35,063 nt of DNA. Origin: Micromonospora sp. KC213. Its GTDB lineage: Bacteria; Actinomycetota; Actinomycetes; Mycobacteriales; Micromonosporaceae. Location: NCBI RefSeq assembly GCF_004348325.1, contig NZ_SMKF01000048.1:1-35063 (forward strand). Direction: 5' to 3'. Position numbers and translations under genes: made by a program. This document shows positions 7,187-16,379 of this stretch, in pieces (position 1 is the first letter of the stretch; every line of letters begins with the position of its first letter). Under the pieces are notes generated by a model. It was not told the DNA's origin. It ran no database searches and saw only the letters and a list, made by a program, of their open reading frames with translations.

Positions 7187-9886
7187 TCAGTGGTCGGCGC
7201 TGTTCCAGTCGCGGCCCTCGCCGACGGAGACCTCCAGCGGCACCGACAGCGGGTACGCCTCCCCCATCTCCTTGCGCACCAGCGCCTCCAGGCTCTCCCG
7301 CTCGCCCGGGGCCACCTCGAAGACCAGCTCGTCGTGCACCTGCAACAGCATCCGCGAGCGCAGCCCGGCGTCACGCAGGGCGGTGTCGACGTGCAGCATG
7401 GCGACCTTGATGATGTCGGCCGCCGAGCCCTGGATGGGGGCGTTGAGCGCCATCCGCTCGGCCATCTCCCGACGCTGCCGGTTGTCGCTGACCAGGTCGG
7501 GCAGGTACCGCCGGCGGCCCAGGATGGTGGAGGTGTAGCCGTCGTGCCGGGCCCGGGCCACCACCTCGTGCAGGTAGTCGCGTACCCCGCCGAAGCCGGC
7601 GAAGTAGTTCTCCATGAGCCCGCGCGCCTCCTCGGCGGTGATGCCGAGCTGTTGGGAGAGGCCGAACGCGCTCAGCCCGTACGCCAGGCCGTAGTTCATC
7701 GCCTTGATCTTGCGCCGCTGGTCGGCGGTGACCTCCTGCACCGGCACCCCGAACACCGACGAGGCGGTGGCGGCGTGGAAGTCGGCGCCGGAGTTGAATG
7801 CCTGGATCAGCGCGTCGTCCAACGACAGGTGCGCCATGATCCGCATTTCGATCTGGCTGTAGTCGGCGGTGAGGAGGCATTCGTATCCCTCCCCCACCAC
7901 GAAGGCCCGCCGGATGCGTCGCCCCTCCTCGGTGCGGATGGGGATGTTCTGCAGGTTGGGCTCGGTGGAGGAGAGCCGGCCGGTCGCGGCGACCGTCTGG
8001 TTGAAGGTGGTGTGGATGCGGCCGTCGTCGGAGACCGACTTGAGCAGCCCGTCCACGGTCGACTTCAGCTTGGCGACGTCACGGTGCCGCAGCAGGTGTT
8101 CCAGGACCGGGTGCGGGTTCTGCGCGTACAGCCATTGCAGAGCGTCGGCGTCGGTGGTGTAACCGGTCTTGATCTTCTTGGTCTTGGGCAGCCCCAGCTC
8201 GCCGAAGAGAATCTCCTGGAGCTGCTTGGGCGAGCCCAGGTTGAACTCCCGCCCGACCGCCGCGTACGCGCCCTGCGCCGCGGCCTTCACCTCGGCGGCG
8301 AAGTGCGCCTCCAGCTCCGACAGGTAGGACGTGTCGGCGGCGATGCCGGTGCGCTCCATCTCGGCGAGCACCCGCATCAGCGGCAGCTCCACCTCGGCCA
8401 TCAGCCGGGTGGACTGCTCGCCGTCACGGGACAGCTCGGCGTCGATCGCGTCGGCCAGGTCGAGGGTGGCCCGGGCCTGGAGCATCAGGTTCTGCTCGGC
8501 CTCACCGTCGTTGCCGAACCCGTCCAGGGTGAGCTGGCCGGTCTCCGGGGCGTCGACGCGCAGCTCCCGGTGCAGGTAGCGCAGCGCCAGGTCGGTCAGG
8601 TCGTACGAGCGCTGGTCGGGACGGGCCAGGTAGGCGGCGATCTGGGTGTCGCGGGCGATGCCGTACAGGGACCACCCGTGCGCGGCGAAGGCGAGCACCG
8701 CCGGCTTGCTGTCGTGCAGCACCTTGGGGCGTGCGGCGTCGGCCAGCCAGGCCGCCAGGGCCGTCTCGTCGGCCGGCTCCAGCCCTGTCGGGTCGCACCA
8801 GGCCGCCGCACCGCCGGAGGTGGCCAGCGCCAGGCCGGTCACCGAGGCGGTGTGCCGCCGGTTGGGGCCGGTGTCGAGCTTGACCGCCAGCCCGACGGCA
8901 GTGTCGGCGGGGGCGTGCGTCTCCAGCCAGCCGGCCAGCGCGCCGGGCGCGGTGAGGAGCTCGCCGGCCAGGTCGAAGCCCGCCTCGGCCTCCGGCTCCA
9001 CCGCTTCGAGGTACTGGTAGAGGCGGTCACGCAGGATGCGGAACTGGAGGGTGTCGAAGACCTGGTGCACGGCCTCCCGGTCCCAGCCCTGCCAGCGGGC
9101 GTCCTCCGGGCGGATCGGCAGCTCCAGGTCGGAGACCAGGCAGTTGATCTCGTAGTTGCGGATCACGTCGGCGAGCCGCTCGCGCAGGCTGTCGCCGGCC
9201 TTGCCCTTGATCTCGTCGGCCCGGGCGATCACGCCCTCCACCCCACCGTACGTGTTGATCCACTTCGCGGCGGTCTTCGGGCCGACCCCGGGGATGCCGG
9301 GCAGGTTGTCGCTGCTCTCGCCGACCAGGGCGGCCAGATCCCGGTACCGCTCGGGGCCGACGCCGTACTTCGCCTCGACCGCCGCCGGATCCATCCGGGC
9401 CAGGTCGGAGACGCCCTTGCGCGGGTAGAGCACCGTGATGTCGTCGCCGACGAGCTGGAACGCGTCCCGGTCACCGGTGCTGATCAGCACCTGCATGCCC
9501 TGGTCGCGGGCCTGGCAGGCCAGGGTGGCGATGATGTCGTCGGCCTCGTAGCCCTCTTTCTCCACCACCGGGATCCGCAGCGCGGCGAGCACCTCCTTGA
9601 CCAGACTGACCTGCCCCTTGAAGTCGGTCGGGGTCTCGCTGCGGCCGGCCTTGTACTCCGCGTACCTGTCGGTGCGGAACGAGCGGCGGGAGACGTCGAA
9701 GGCGACCACGATGTGGGTGGGCTGCTCGTCACGGAGCACGTTGATCAACATCGAGGTGAAGCCGTAGACCGCGTTGGTCGGCTGCCCGGTCGTGGTGGAG
9801 AAGTTCTCCACCGGCAGGGCGAAGAAGGCCCGGTACGCCAGGGAGTGTCCGTCGACGAGAAGCAGGCGCGGCGTCGTAGCTGTCAC
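7187..9886 (-). CDS. polA: DNA polymerase I
   Basis: PolA fills gaps and removes RNA primers during replication and repair. The start GTG 9884-9886 (MTATTPRLLLVDGHSLAYR) gives 899 residues, the usual actinobacterial length. The N-terminal 5'-3' exonuclease domain (about 1-300) shows LVDGHSLAYRAF, VVAFDVSRRSFRTDRY, EADDIIATLA, STGDRDAFQLV and GESSDNLPGIPGVGPKTA. The middle domain (about 310-510) has the 3'-5' exonuclease fold, but the DxE metal motif is replaced (VGLAVKLDTG), so proofreading is probably lost, as is common in this phylum. The polymerase domain has motif A (DYSQIEMRIMAHLS), the O-helix (RRKIKAMNYGLAYGLSAFG) and motif C (LLQVHDELVFEV). A -10 box 7 nt before the GTG suggests a leaderless mRNA. 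A hairpin ends transcription at 7108-7137. Confidence 0.97.
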   Translation of the reverse strand: MTATTPRLLLVDGHSLAYRAFFALPVENFSTTTGQPTNAVYGFTSMLINVLRDEQPTHIVVAFDVSRRSFRTDRYAEYKAGRSETPTDFKGQVSLVKEVLAALRIPVVEKEGYEADDIIATLACQARDQGMQVLISTGDRDAFQLVGDDITVLYPRKGVSDLARMDPAAVEAKYGVGPERYRDLAALVGESSDNLPGIPGVGPKTAAKWINTYGGVEGVIARADEIKGKAGDSLRERLADVIRNYEINCLVSDLELPIRPEDARWQGWDREAVHQVFDTLQFRILRDRLYQYLEAVEPEAEAGFDLAGELLTAPGALAGWLETHAPADTAVGLAVKLDTGPNRRHTASVTGLALATSGGAAAWCDPTGLEPADETALAAWLADAARPKVLHDSKPAVLAFAAHGWSLYGIARDTQIAAYLARPDQRSYDLTDLALRYLHRELRVDAPETGQLTLDGFGNDGEAEQNLMLQARATLDLADAIDAELSRDGEQSTRLMAEVELPLMRVLAEMERTGIAADTSYLSELEAHFAAEVKAAAQGAYAAVGREFNLGSPKQLQEILFGELGLPKTKKIKTGYTTDADALQWLYAQNPHPVLEHLLRHRDVAKLKSTVDGLLKSVSDDGRIHTTFNQTVAATGRLSSTEPNLQNIPIRTEEGRRIRRAFVVGEGYECLLTADYSQIEMRIMAHLSLDDALIQAFNSGADFHAATASSVFGVPVQEVTADQRRKIKAMNYGLAYGLSAFGLSQQLGITAEEARGLMENYFAGFGGVRDYLHEVVARARHDGYTSTILGRRRYLPDLVSDNRQRREMAERMALNAPIQGSAADIIKVAMLHVDTALRDAGLRSRMLLQVHDELVFEVAPGERESLEALVRKEMGEAYPLSVPLEVSVGEGRDWNSADH

Positions 9887-9893
9887 GGCAGCG

Positions 9894-9899
9894 ACTCTA
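9894..9899 (-). promoter_or_regulatory. -10 box of polA
   Basis: On the - strand TAGAGT lies at -13 to -8 relative to the polA GTG (9884-9886), so transcription would begin at or within a base of the start codon. There is no Shine-Dalgarno sequence and no clear -35. Confidence 0.5.
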
Positions 9900-9975
9900 G
9901 TCCGTACGACCGACAAGCCCGGCCCGCGGCACGGCCGAACCGGCGGAAGCTGCCCGGATCGACCGCGCTGTCCGT

Positions 9976-10015
9976 ACCGGTCGGGTCCGGTGCGGCGCAC
10001 CGGACCCCGACCGGT
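9976..10015 (-). terminator. Long hairpin ending amino-acid transporter unit
   Basis: ACCGGTCG... at 9976-9993 pairs with 9997-10015 over 18 bp with one bulged C and a GGC loop; the inner 11 bp are perfect (9983-9993 with 9997-10007). The outermost base belongs to the stop codon of the ATPase gene (TGA, 10015-10017). It should end the transporter mRNA before polA. Confidence 0.75.
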
Positions 10016-10827
10016 CACAGCACCTTGGCCAGGAACGCTCTGGTGCGCTCGTGCCGGGGGTTGGCGATGACCTCTCGCGGGTCGCCCTGCTCGACGACCA
10101 CGCCCTCATCCATGAAGACCAGGTGGTCGCCGACCTCCCGGGCGAAACCGATCTCGTGGGTGACCACGATCATCGTCATGCCGTCGCGGGCGAGGTCCTT
10201 CATCACGTCGAGCACCTCGCCGACCAGCTCCGGGTCGAGCGCGCTGGTCGGCTCGTCGAAGAGCATCAGCTTCGGCCGCATCGCCAGCGCCCGGGCGATC
10301 GCCACCCGCTGCTGCTGCCCGCCGGAGAGCTGGCTCGGGTAGTTGCCGAGCTTGCCGCCCAGCCCCACCCGCTCCAGCAGCGCGGCGGCCCGGTCCCGGG
10401 CGGCGGCCTTCTTCTCCCGCCCCAACAGCACCGGCGCCTCGACGACGTTCTGCAGCACGGTCATGTGCGGGAAGAGGTTGAACCGCTGGAACACCATGCC
10501 GATCACCCGGCGCTGCGCGGCCACCTCGGACTCCCGCAGCTCGTGCAGCTTCCCGCCGCGTTCCCGGTAGCCGATCAGCTCGCCGTCCACCCAGATCCGG
10601 CCGGCGTTGATCTTCTCCAGGTGGTTGACACAGCGCAGGAAGGTCGACTTGCCGGAGCCGGAGGGCCCGAGCAGGCAGCACACCTCGCCGGCCCGGACCT
10701 CCAGGTCGATGCCCCGGAGCACCTCCAGCGGCCCGAACGACTTGTGTACCTGCTCGGCCCGGACCATCAGCCCGTCGCCGGTGCTCGCCGTACCGGCCTG
10801 CGCCGGAACCGTCACGCCGTCGGTCAC
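10015..10827 (-). CDS. Polar amino-acid ABC transporter ATPase
   Basis: ATP-hydrolysing subunit of an amino-acid importer (GlnQ/GluA type), 270 residues, on the inner face of the membrane. It has Walker [10 protein letters not shown] (residues 54-62), the family-typical Q-loop region [20 protein letters not shown], signature [15 protein letters not shown], Walker [15 protein letters not shown] and the switch His in [11 protein letters not shown]. The phrase RFNLFPHMT is characteristic of the polar amino-acid (PAAT) group. The GTG start overlaps the permease stop by 4 nt (GTGA), so translation is coupled. The first 20 residues are variable and the next Met, at residue 21 ([12 protein letters not shown]), is an alternative start. 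The glutamate, glutamine or cystine specificity cannot be decided from this subunit. Confidence 0.95.
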   Translation of the reverse strand: MTDGVTVPAQAGTASTGDGLMVRAEQVHKSFGPLEVLRGIDLEVRAGEVCCLLGPSGSGKSTFLRCVNHLEKINAGRIWVDGELIGYRERGGKLHELRESEVAAQRRVIGMVFQRFNLFPHMTVLQNVVEAPVLLGREKKAAARDRAAALLERVGLGGKLGNYPSQLSGGQQQRVAIARALAMRPKLMLFDEPTSALDPELVGEVLDVMKDLARDGMTMIVVTHEIGFAREVGDHLVFMDEGVVVEQGDPREVIANPRHERTRAFLAKVL

Positions 10828-11801
10828 CGGATCACCTCGCTCGCGCCGCCACCGGTCTCCGCCGCCAGACCCCGCAGCCGCAGCCGCGCCTGGCCGCTGC
10901 GCCCGACGCCCTTGGAGAAGTGCCGCTCCAGGTAGTACTGCCCGACCAGCAGCACGCTGGTCAGCAGCAGATACCAGATGGTCGCCGCGACCAGCATCGG
11001 GAAGACCTGGAAGCTGCGGCTACCGACGGCCCGGAGCTGGAAGAACAGCTCCGCGGAGACCGGCACGAAGGCCACCAGCGAGGTGTCCTTGAGCATTGCG
11101 ATGGTCTCGTTGCCAGTCGGCGGGACGACCACCCGCATGGCCTGCGGCAGCACGATCCGACGCAGGATCTGCGCGCGGGTCATGCCCAGCGCCTGGGCCG
11201 CCTCGGTCTGCCCCTCGTCGACCGACTGGATGCCGGCCCGGACGATCTCCGCCATGTAGGCGGCCTCGGACAGGCCCAGCGCCAGCATGCCCGCGACGAA
11301 GCCGGTGAGGATGTCCACCGCGCTGAACCCGAACAGCCGGGCCTCGAAGTTGTCGATGCCGAACAGCGCGCCGATCTGCCGGTCGAACGGCAGCCCGAAC
11401 TCGATCCGCGCCCAGAGGATGCCCAGGTTGCCGAAGAGGATCGCCAGCACCAGCCGGGGCACCGCCCGGAAGAACCAGGTGTAGGTCCACGAGACGCCAC
11501 GCAGGATCGGATTCGCCGACAGCCGCATGACCGCGATGACGACGCCACCGACGATGCCGATCGCCATCGACGTCACCAGCAGCGCGATGGTGCCGCGCAG
11601 CCCCGCGACAATCGGCGGACGGAACATCTCGTCGGCCATGAAGGACCAGTTGAACGCCGTGTTCGTCACCAGCAGGTGGACGAACATGGCGACCAGCACC
11701 CCGATCACGGCGACGGCGACCCACCGCCCGGGATGCCGCACGGGCACGGCTCGGATGGGTTCCGGCCGTGCCCGTTCGGGTGTTTCCGTCTTGACCGGCA
11801 T
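10824..11801 (-). CDS. Polar amino-acid ABC transporter permease
   Basis: Integral membrane subunit of a PAAT importer, 325 residues. A short charged N-terminus is followed by a hydrophobic helix ([18 protein letters not shown]). The His/Glu/Gln/Arg/opine-type permease domain follows, with about five more helices (for example [20 protein letters not shown]). The cytoplasmic EAA loop that contacts the ATPase reads [20 protein letters not shown] and continues TEAAQALGM (about residues 200-228). The segment [20 protein letters not shown] between helices is longer than in compact HisM/GlnP proteins. It is two bases downstream of the binding-protein gene and overlaps the ATPase gene. The complex would bring an amino acid across the membrane at ATP cost. 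Confidence 0.93.
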   Translation of the reverse strand: MPVKTETPERARPEPIRAVPVRHPGRWVAVAVIGVLVAMFVHLLVTNTAFNWSFMADEMFRPPIVAGLRGTIALLVTSMAIGIVGGVVIAVMRLSANPILRGVSWTYTWFFRAVPRLVLAILFGNLGILWARIEFGLPFDRQIGALFGIDNFEARLFGFSAVDILTGFVAGMLALGLSEAAYMAEIVRAGIQSVDEGQTEAAQALGMTRAQILRRIVLPQAMRVVVPPTGNETIAMLKDTSLVAFVPVSAELFFQLRAVGSRSFQVFPMLVAATIWYLLLTSVLLVGQYYLERHFSKGVGRSGQARLRLRGLAAETGGGASEVIR

Positions 11802-11803
11802 GG

Positions 11804-12715
11804 TCAGCCGGCGGGGTTGAGTTCAGCGGTCGTGATGGCGCCGCCCTCGACGCCCCACTTGGCCAGAGCCGACTTGTAGCTACCGTCGGCGATGACCGCC
11901 TGCACGGCCTCCTTGAGCACCTCGGCGAAGGCCAGTTGGTCCTTCTTCACCGCGTACCCGTAGGGGGCCGACTCGTAGATGTCGCCGAGCGGCGCCAACT
12001 GGCCGCCGCTCTGCTTCACCGCGTACGCGCCGACCGGGGAGTCGGCCAGCATGGCGTCGTCCTTGCCGCTGACCACCGCGGCGGTGGCGTCGCTCTGCGC
12101 CTGGTACTGGTCGATGGTGATGGCCGGCTTGCCGGCGTCGGTGCACTTCTTCGACCGGGCGGTGGTGTCGTCGAGCTGCACCGTGCCGACCTGCACGGCG
12201 ATCTTCTTACCGCAGGCGTTCTCCGGGTCGACGCCGGCCGGGTTGCCCTGCTTGGTGGCCCACTGGGTGCCGGCGGAGAAGTAGCTCACCATGTTGACGC
12301 TCTTGAGCCGCTCGGCGTTGATGGTGAACGAGGAAACCCCGACCTCGTACTTGCCGGAGTCCACGCCGGGCAGGATCGCGTCGAACGGGGCCGACTCGTA
12401 CTCGGCCTTGAGGCCGAGCTTCTGCGCGACCGCGTTGAACAGGTCGATGTCGAAGCCGACGACGGTCTTGCCGTCCTGGTCGAGGAATTCGGCCGGGGCG
12501 TACGTCGAGTCGGTGCCGACCTTGATCACACCGTCGGCCTTGACGGCGTCCGGCACCTTCGCGGCGAGCGCGGAATCGGCGGCGGCGGTGACGGACGGGC
12601 CGGCCCCGGGCTGCTGGCTGTTCTCCTTCTCGCCGCACGCGACGAGAGACAGGGCCAGCAGCGCGGCGCCGGTGACGCCGAGGACGGCACGGCGACCACC
12701 GTGGGAGTTGAACAT
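11804..12715 (-). CDS. Amino-acid ABC transporter binding lipoprotein
   Basis: Extracytoplasmic binding protein of family 3 (SBP_bac_3), 303 residues. ATG 12713-12715 is preceded by AAGGAG at good spacing. The N-terminus is a lipoprotein signal (RRAVLGVTGAALLALSLVAC), with the lipidated Cys at residue 27. After a Ser/Gly linker the domain begins VIKVGTDSTYAPAEFLDQDG and continues VVGFDIDLFNAVAQKLGL. FDAILPGVDSGKYEVGVSS and MLADSPVGAYAVKQSGG are also family landmarks. The combination resembles binding proteins for glutamate, glutamine or cystine, but the ligand cannot be fixed. It follows livF by only 32 nt, so this three-gene set may be co-transcribed with the liv genes. Confidence 0.93.
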   Translation of the reverse strand: MFNSHGGRRAVLGVTGAALLALSLVACGEKENSQQPGAGPSVTAAADSALAAKVPDAVKADGVIKVGTDSTYAPAEFLDQDGKTVVGFDIDLFNAVAQKLGLKAEYESAPFDAILPGVDSGKYEVGVSSFTINAERLKSVNMVSYFSAGTQWATKQGNPAGVDPENACGKKIAVQVGTVQLDDTTARSKKCTDAGKPAITIDQYQAQSDATAAVVSGKDDAMLADSPVGAYAVKQSGGQLAPLGDIYESAPYGYAVKKDQLAFAEVLKEAVQAVIADGSYKSALAKWGVEGGAITTAELNPAG

Positions 12716-12747
12716 GAACGCTCCTTGCGACGAGGGGTGGGCGCCGG

Positions 12748-13458
12748 TCAGGCCACGCCGAGGTACGCCTCTTTGACCGACGGGTCGTGCAGCAGATCCG
12801 CACCGGTACCGCTCTTGACGATCCGGCCGGTCTCCAGCACGTACGCCCGGTGCGCCCGGGCGAGCGCCTGCTGGGCATTCTGCTCGACGAGCAGGATGGT
12901 GGTGCCCTGCTGGTTGATCTCGGTGATGATGCTGAAGATCTGCTGGATCAGCATCGGCGCGAGACCCATCGAGGGCTCGTCGAGCAGCAGCAGCTTCGGC
13001 CGGCTCATCAACGCCCGGCCGACGGCCAGCATCTGCTGCTCGCCGCCGGAGAGCGTGCCGCCCGGCTGCTTGCGCCGCTCGGCCAGCCGCGGGAACAGCT
13101 CCAGCACCCGGTTCAGGTCCTGGGCGATGCCCGCCCGGTCCCGCCGGGTGTAGGCGCCCATGTCGAGGTTCTCCAGCACCGACATGCCCGGGAAGATGCC
13201 CCGCCCCTCGGGCGCCTGACACAGACCGCGCCGCACCCGCAGGTCTGCCCGCAGCTTGGTGATGTCCTCGCCATCGAACCGGATCCGCCCGGAGGCGACC
13301 GGCCGGATCCCGGAGACCGCCCGCATGGTGGTCGACTTGCCGGCACCGTTGGCGCCGATCAGGGCGACGATCTCGCCCTCCGCCACGGTCAGGCTGATGC
13401 CGTGCAGCGCCTGGATCCGCCCGTACAGCAGGCTCACGTCTTCGATCTCAAGCAGCAT
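12748..13458 (-). CDS. livF: Branched-chain amino-acid ABC ATPase LivF
   Basis: Second ATPase of a HAAT-type importer, 236 residues. It starts MLLEIEDVSLLYGRIQALHG, with Walker A GANGAGKSTTMRAVSG. The LivF-typical CQAPEGRGIFPGMSVLENL is followed by signature LSGGEQQMLAVGRAL and Walker B LLLLDEPSMGLAPMLIQ. The tail KSGTGADLLHDPSVKEAYLG is the usual LivF ending. Its ATG overlaps the end of livG by 11 nt. It forms a heterodimer with LivG beneath the LivH/LivM channel. Confidence 0.96.
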   Translation of the reverse strand: MLLEIEDVSLLYGRIQALHGISLTVAEGEIVALIGANGAGKSTTMRAVSGIRPVASGRIRFDGEDITKLRADLRVRRGLCQAPEGRGIFPGMSVLENLDMGAYTRRDRAGIAQDLNRVLELFPRLAERRKQPGGTLSGGEQQMLAVGRALMSRPKLLLLDEPSMGLAPMLIQQIFSIITEINQQGTTILLVEQNAQQALARAHRAYVLETGRIVKSGTGADLLHDPSVKEAYLGVA

Positions 13459-14293
13459 CGTCCGGCACCCCCAGGTACGCCGCGATCACCTTCGGGTTCT
13501 CCCGCACCTCGGCGGGCAGGCCCTCGGCGATCTTCTTTCCGAACTCCAGGACCACGATCCGGTCGGTGACACCCATCACCAGCCGCATGTCGTGCTCGAT
13601 CAGCAGCACGGTCACGCCGCTGTCCCGGACCTGCCGGATGAGCTGGAGCAGCTCCTCCTTCTCCGCCGGGTTGAAGCCGGCGGCCGGCTCGTCCAGGCAG
13701 AGCAGCACCGGATCGGTGGCCAGCGCCCGGGCGATCTCCAGCCGGCGCTGCTCGCCGTAGGAGAGGTTGCGGGCGAACTCGTGCATCCGCGGGCGGATCC
13801 CCACGAACTCCAGCAGCCGCTCGGCCTTCTCGCGCCCCTCGCGCTCCTCCTTCCAGTACCGGGGCAGCCGGAACAACGCGGAGATCACGCTGGTCTTGTG
13901 GTGCGCGTCGGCACCGACCAGGACGTTCTCCAGCGCCGTCATCTCGGGGAAGAGGCGGATGTTCTGGAACGTCCGCGCCATGCCCATCTTGGTGATCTGG
14001 TGCCGCTTCTTGCCGCTGATCTTCTCGCCGCGGAACCGGATCTGACCCTCGGTGGGCTGGTAGATGCCGGTCATGGCGTTGAAGCAGGTGGTCTTGCCGG
14101 CGCCGTTGGGGCCGATCAGGCCGAGGATCTCACCCTTGTACAGGGTGAAGTCCACCTGGTTCAGCGCCACCACGCCGCCGAAGCGCAGCGTGACGTTGTC
14201 GACCTCCAGCAGCGGCTCCCGCGCGGGCACCGCCTCGACAGCCGGCGCCCCCGCCTGGGCGGGAACGGACGTCGTCTGCTCGGTGTCACTCAC
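13448..14293 (-). CDS. livG: Branched-chain amino-acid ABC ATPase LivG
   Basis: First ATPase of the importer, 281 residues. After a variable 28-residue N-terminus comes LLEVDNVTLRFGGVVALNQ, then Walker A GPNGAGKTTCFNAMTG. The LivG-type phrase MARTFQNIRLFPEMTALENV follows, with signature LSYGEQRRLEIARAL, Walker B LLCLDEPAAGFNPAE, and IEHDMRLVMGVTDRI with the switch His. Start GTG 14291-14293 overlaps the livM stop by 8 nt. The very tight packing of livH-M-G-F supports one polycistronic message. Confidence 0.96.
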   Translation of the reverse strand: MSDTEQTTSVPAQAGAPAVEAVPAREPLLEVDNVTLRFGGVVALNQVDFTLYKGEILGLIGPNGAGKTTCFNAMTGIYQPTEGQIRFRGEKISGKKRHQITKMGMARTFQNIRLFPEMTALENVLVGADAHHKTSVISALFRLPRYWKEEREGREKAERLLEFVGIRPRMHEFARNLSYGEQRRLEIARALATDPVLLCLDEPAAGFNPAEKEELLQLIRQVRDSGVTVLLIEHDMRLVMGVTDRIVVLEFGKKIAEGLPAEVRENPKVIAAYLGVPDDAA

Positions 14294-15395
14294 CGACGGT
14301 CACCTCCTTGCGGCGATCCTTGAACTCCGCCGCACGTCGTCGGTTCGGGATCAGCCCCTCCGGCCGGAAGATCATCATCACCACGAGCACCACGCCGAAG
14401 AAGAGGAACCGGTACTCGTACAGCTCCACGCCGAACAGCTCGATGCCCCGGAACCGCTCGATCATGTATGCCACCAGGCCACCGCCGACGATGGCACCGA
14501 CGATGTTGCCCGAGCCGCCGAAGATGACCGCGGCCAGGATGATGATCGAGTTCAGCAACTCGAAGTTCTGCGAGTTGACGAAGTTCTGCTTGCCCGCGAA
14601 GAGCGCGCCGGCCAGACCGGCGATCGCCGCGCCGGCCGCGAACGCCCAGAGCTTGAACTTGAACGTCGGCACGCCCATCAGCTGGGCGGCGTCCTCGTCC
14701 TCGCGGATTGAGATCCAGGCCCGGCCGACCCGGCTGTTGGTCAGGTTCCGCACCCCGATCACCACCAGGATGATCAGCGTGAGCACCAGCCAGTAGTAGG
14801 GTCGCGCGTCGAGCACGCCGAAGACCGGACGGCCGTCGGCGTACTGGCCCGGCGGGTGCGGGATCTGGTTGAAGCCCCGCTGACCCTTGAGGAACTCGGA
14901 GCTGACCGCCGCGATCCGGATCATCTCGGCGAAGCCGAGGGTCACCAGCGCCAGATAGTCACCGCGCAACCGCAGGGTCGGCGTGCCGAGCATGACGCCG
15001 GAGACCATCGTGAGAGCGATCGCCACCGGCACCGCCAACAGCCACGGCCACAGCGTCTTCAGGTCGCTGCTCGGCGAGGTCAACACGGCCACGGTGTACG
15101 CGCCCACGGCGAAGAAGCCGAAGTAGCCGAGGTCGAGCAGGCCGGCGAAGCCGACCACGATGTTCAACCCGACGGCCAGCAGCACGTAGATCGAGACGGT
15201 GAACATCACCTGGGTGAAGTTCGCGCCGGGGGTCGGGATCGGCCCCAGGTACTGGTAGAACTCCCTGTTCGGCAGGGCGTAGAAGAACGCGATCACCGCG
15301 ATCAGCAGCGCCCAGCGCACCCAGCGCGGCGCCGAGCGCCAGCGCTCCCCGGCCGCCTCGCGGCCGGAACGGACCCTCTCCAGGACGGTCGTCAT
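14286..15395 (-). CDS. livM: Branched-chain amino-acid ABC permease LivM
   Basis: Integral membrane permease, 369 residues, starting MTTVLERVRSGREAAGERW at ATG 15393-15395, which overlaps the livH stop by 4 nt (ATGA). A basic N-terminal segment is followed by about eight to ten hydrophobic helices, for example WALLIAVIAFFYALPN, VMFTVSIYVLLAVGLNIVVG and GFAGLLDLGYFGFFAVGAYT. The last of these is the LivM hallmark region. LRLRGDYLALVTLGFAEMIR and WISIREDEDAAQLMGVP are the cytoplasmic coupling parts that meet the ATPases. The C-terminal FFGVVLVVMMIFRPEGLIP is also diagnostic. A longer reading from 15488 would overlap livH heavily and is not supported. Confidence 0.95.
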   Translation of the reverse strand: MTTVLERVRSGREAAGERWRSAPRWVRWALLIAVIAFFYALPNREFYQYLGPIPTPGANFTQVMFTVSIYVLLAVGLNIVVGFAGLLDLGYFGFFAVGAYTVAVLTSPSSDLKTLWPWLLAVPVAIALTMVSGVMLGTPTLRLRGDYLALVTLGFAEMIRIAAVSSEFLKGQRGFNQIPHPPGQYADGRPVFGVLDARPYYWLVLTLIILVVIGVRNLTNSRVGRAWISIREDEDAAQLMGVPTFKFKLWAFAAGAAIAGLAGALFAGKQNFVNSQNFELLNSIIILAAVIFGGSGNIVGAIVGGGLVAYMIERFRGIELFGVELYEYRFLFFGVVLVVMMIFRPEGLIPNRRRAAEFKDRRKEVTVGE

Positions 15396-16342
15396 GCCCG
15401 CGCCCTCCCCAGCGATTCGCCCAGCAGACCGGTCGGCCGGAACATCAACAGCACCACCAGCAGCGCGAACGCCGCAAAGTCCTTCCACTCGCTGCCGAAC
15501 AGGCCCGAGGCGTAGTTCTCCACCACGCCCAACAGCAGGCCACCGAGCAGTGCGCCGCGCAGGTTGCCGATGCCGCCGAGCACCGCGGCGGTGAACGCCT
15601 TGAGGCCGAGCAGGAAGCCTACGCTGTAGGTCAGGGTGCCGATCCGGACGTCGTAGAGCAGGCCGGCCACACCGGCCATGGTGCCACCGGCGATGAAGAC
15701 GATCAGAATGATCCGGTCCTTGTTCACACCCATCAGCGCGGCGGTGTTGGCGTCCTGGGCGACCGCCCGGATGCCACGCCCGATCCGGCTGCGGTTGATG
15801 AACATGTCCAGCCCAATCATCATCACCAGCGCGGCACCGAGGGTGAGCAGCTGGATGGCGTCGATCGGCACGCCGAAGATCTCGAAGAGCGGCTTGCTGC
15901 TGACCAACGACGGCGCACCCTGCGGCAGACGGCGGGTATAGATGCCGAACGCCTCGGCGATGGCGATCGAGGCCCCGATCGCGGTGATCAGGAAGGCCAG
16001 CGGTGGCGCGTTGCGCTTACGCAGCGGCCGGTACGCCACCCGCTCGATCACCGTCGCGGTCCCGGCGGAGGCGATCGCCGCGACGATCACCGCCACCAGC
16101 AGGTAGAACATGATCGAGCCGAGCCCGCTGACCTGCGAGTCCTGGTTGAGGCCGAAACCGTTCCAGGTCCAGATCGCGGCGAACGCACCGGCGATGAAAA
16201 CCTCTGAGTGGGCGAAGTTGATGAGTCTCAGCACGCCGTAGACCAGCGTGTAGCCCAGCGCGACCAGGGCGTAGATCGCGCCCTGCGTCAGGCCGGTCGT
16301 GGTGAGTTCCCCGAAGTTGGAGAACAGTCCGTCGAAGTTCAA
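15392..16342 (-). CDS. livH: Branched-chain amino-acid ABC permease LivH
   Basis: Integral membrane permease, 316 residues, beginning MNFDGLFSNFGELTTTGLTQ and continuing GAIYALVALGYTLVYGVLRL. This N-terminus (TQGAIYALVALGYTLVYG, INFAHSEVFIAGAF) is the LivH signature. Later segments include IGRGIRAVAQDANTAALMGV (ATPase contact loop) and VLGGIGNLRGALLGGLLLGV. The start is a TTG (16340-16342); an ATG slightly upstream is out of frame. The Shine-Dalgarno match (GGAG) is about 10 nt upstream and only moderate. The gene is separated from livJ by a strong hairpin, which probably lowers its expression relative to the binding protein. Confidence 0.95.
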   Translation of the reverse strand: MNFDGLFSNFGELTTTGLTQGAIYALVALGYTLVYGVLRLINFAHSEVFIAGAFAAIWTWNGFGLNQDSQVSGLGSIMFYLLVAVIVAAIASAGTATVIERVAYRPLRKRNAPPLAFLITAIGASIAIAEAFGIYTRRLPQGAPSLVSSKPLFEIFGVPIDAIQLLTLGAALVMMIGLDMFINRSRIGRGIRAVAQDANTAALMGVNKDRIILIVFIAGGTMAGVAGLLYDVRIGTLTYSVGFLLGLKAFTAAVLGGIGNLRGALLGGLLLGVVENYASGLFGSEWKDFAAFALLVVLLMFRPTGLLGESLGRARA

Positions 16343-16379
16343 GGGAGGGACGCTCCATCAAGGTCTGGAGAGAAAAGGG

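Noticed and set aside
7190..10342. A 1050-codon open frame on the + strand opposite polA and the transporter ATPase gene
   Set aside because: It is a mirror of polA produced by high third-position GC; its translation is Val-, Gly- and His-rich with no family motif, while the - strand encodes complete proteins.
15396..15488. Longer N-terminus for LivM
   Set aside because: It would overlap livH by almost 100 nt, while the ATG at 15395 gives the usual 4-nt overlap and family start.
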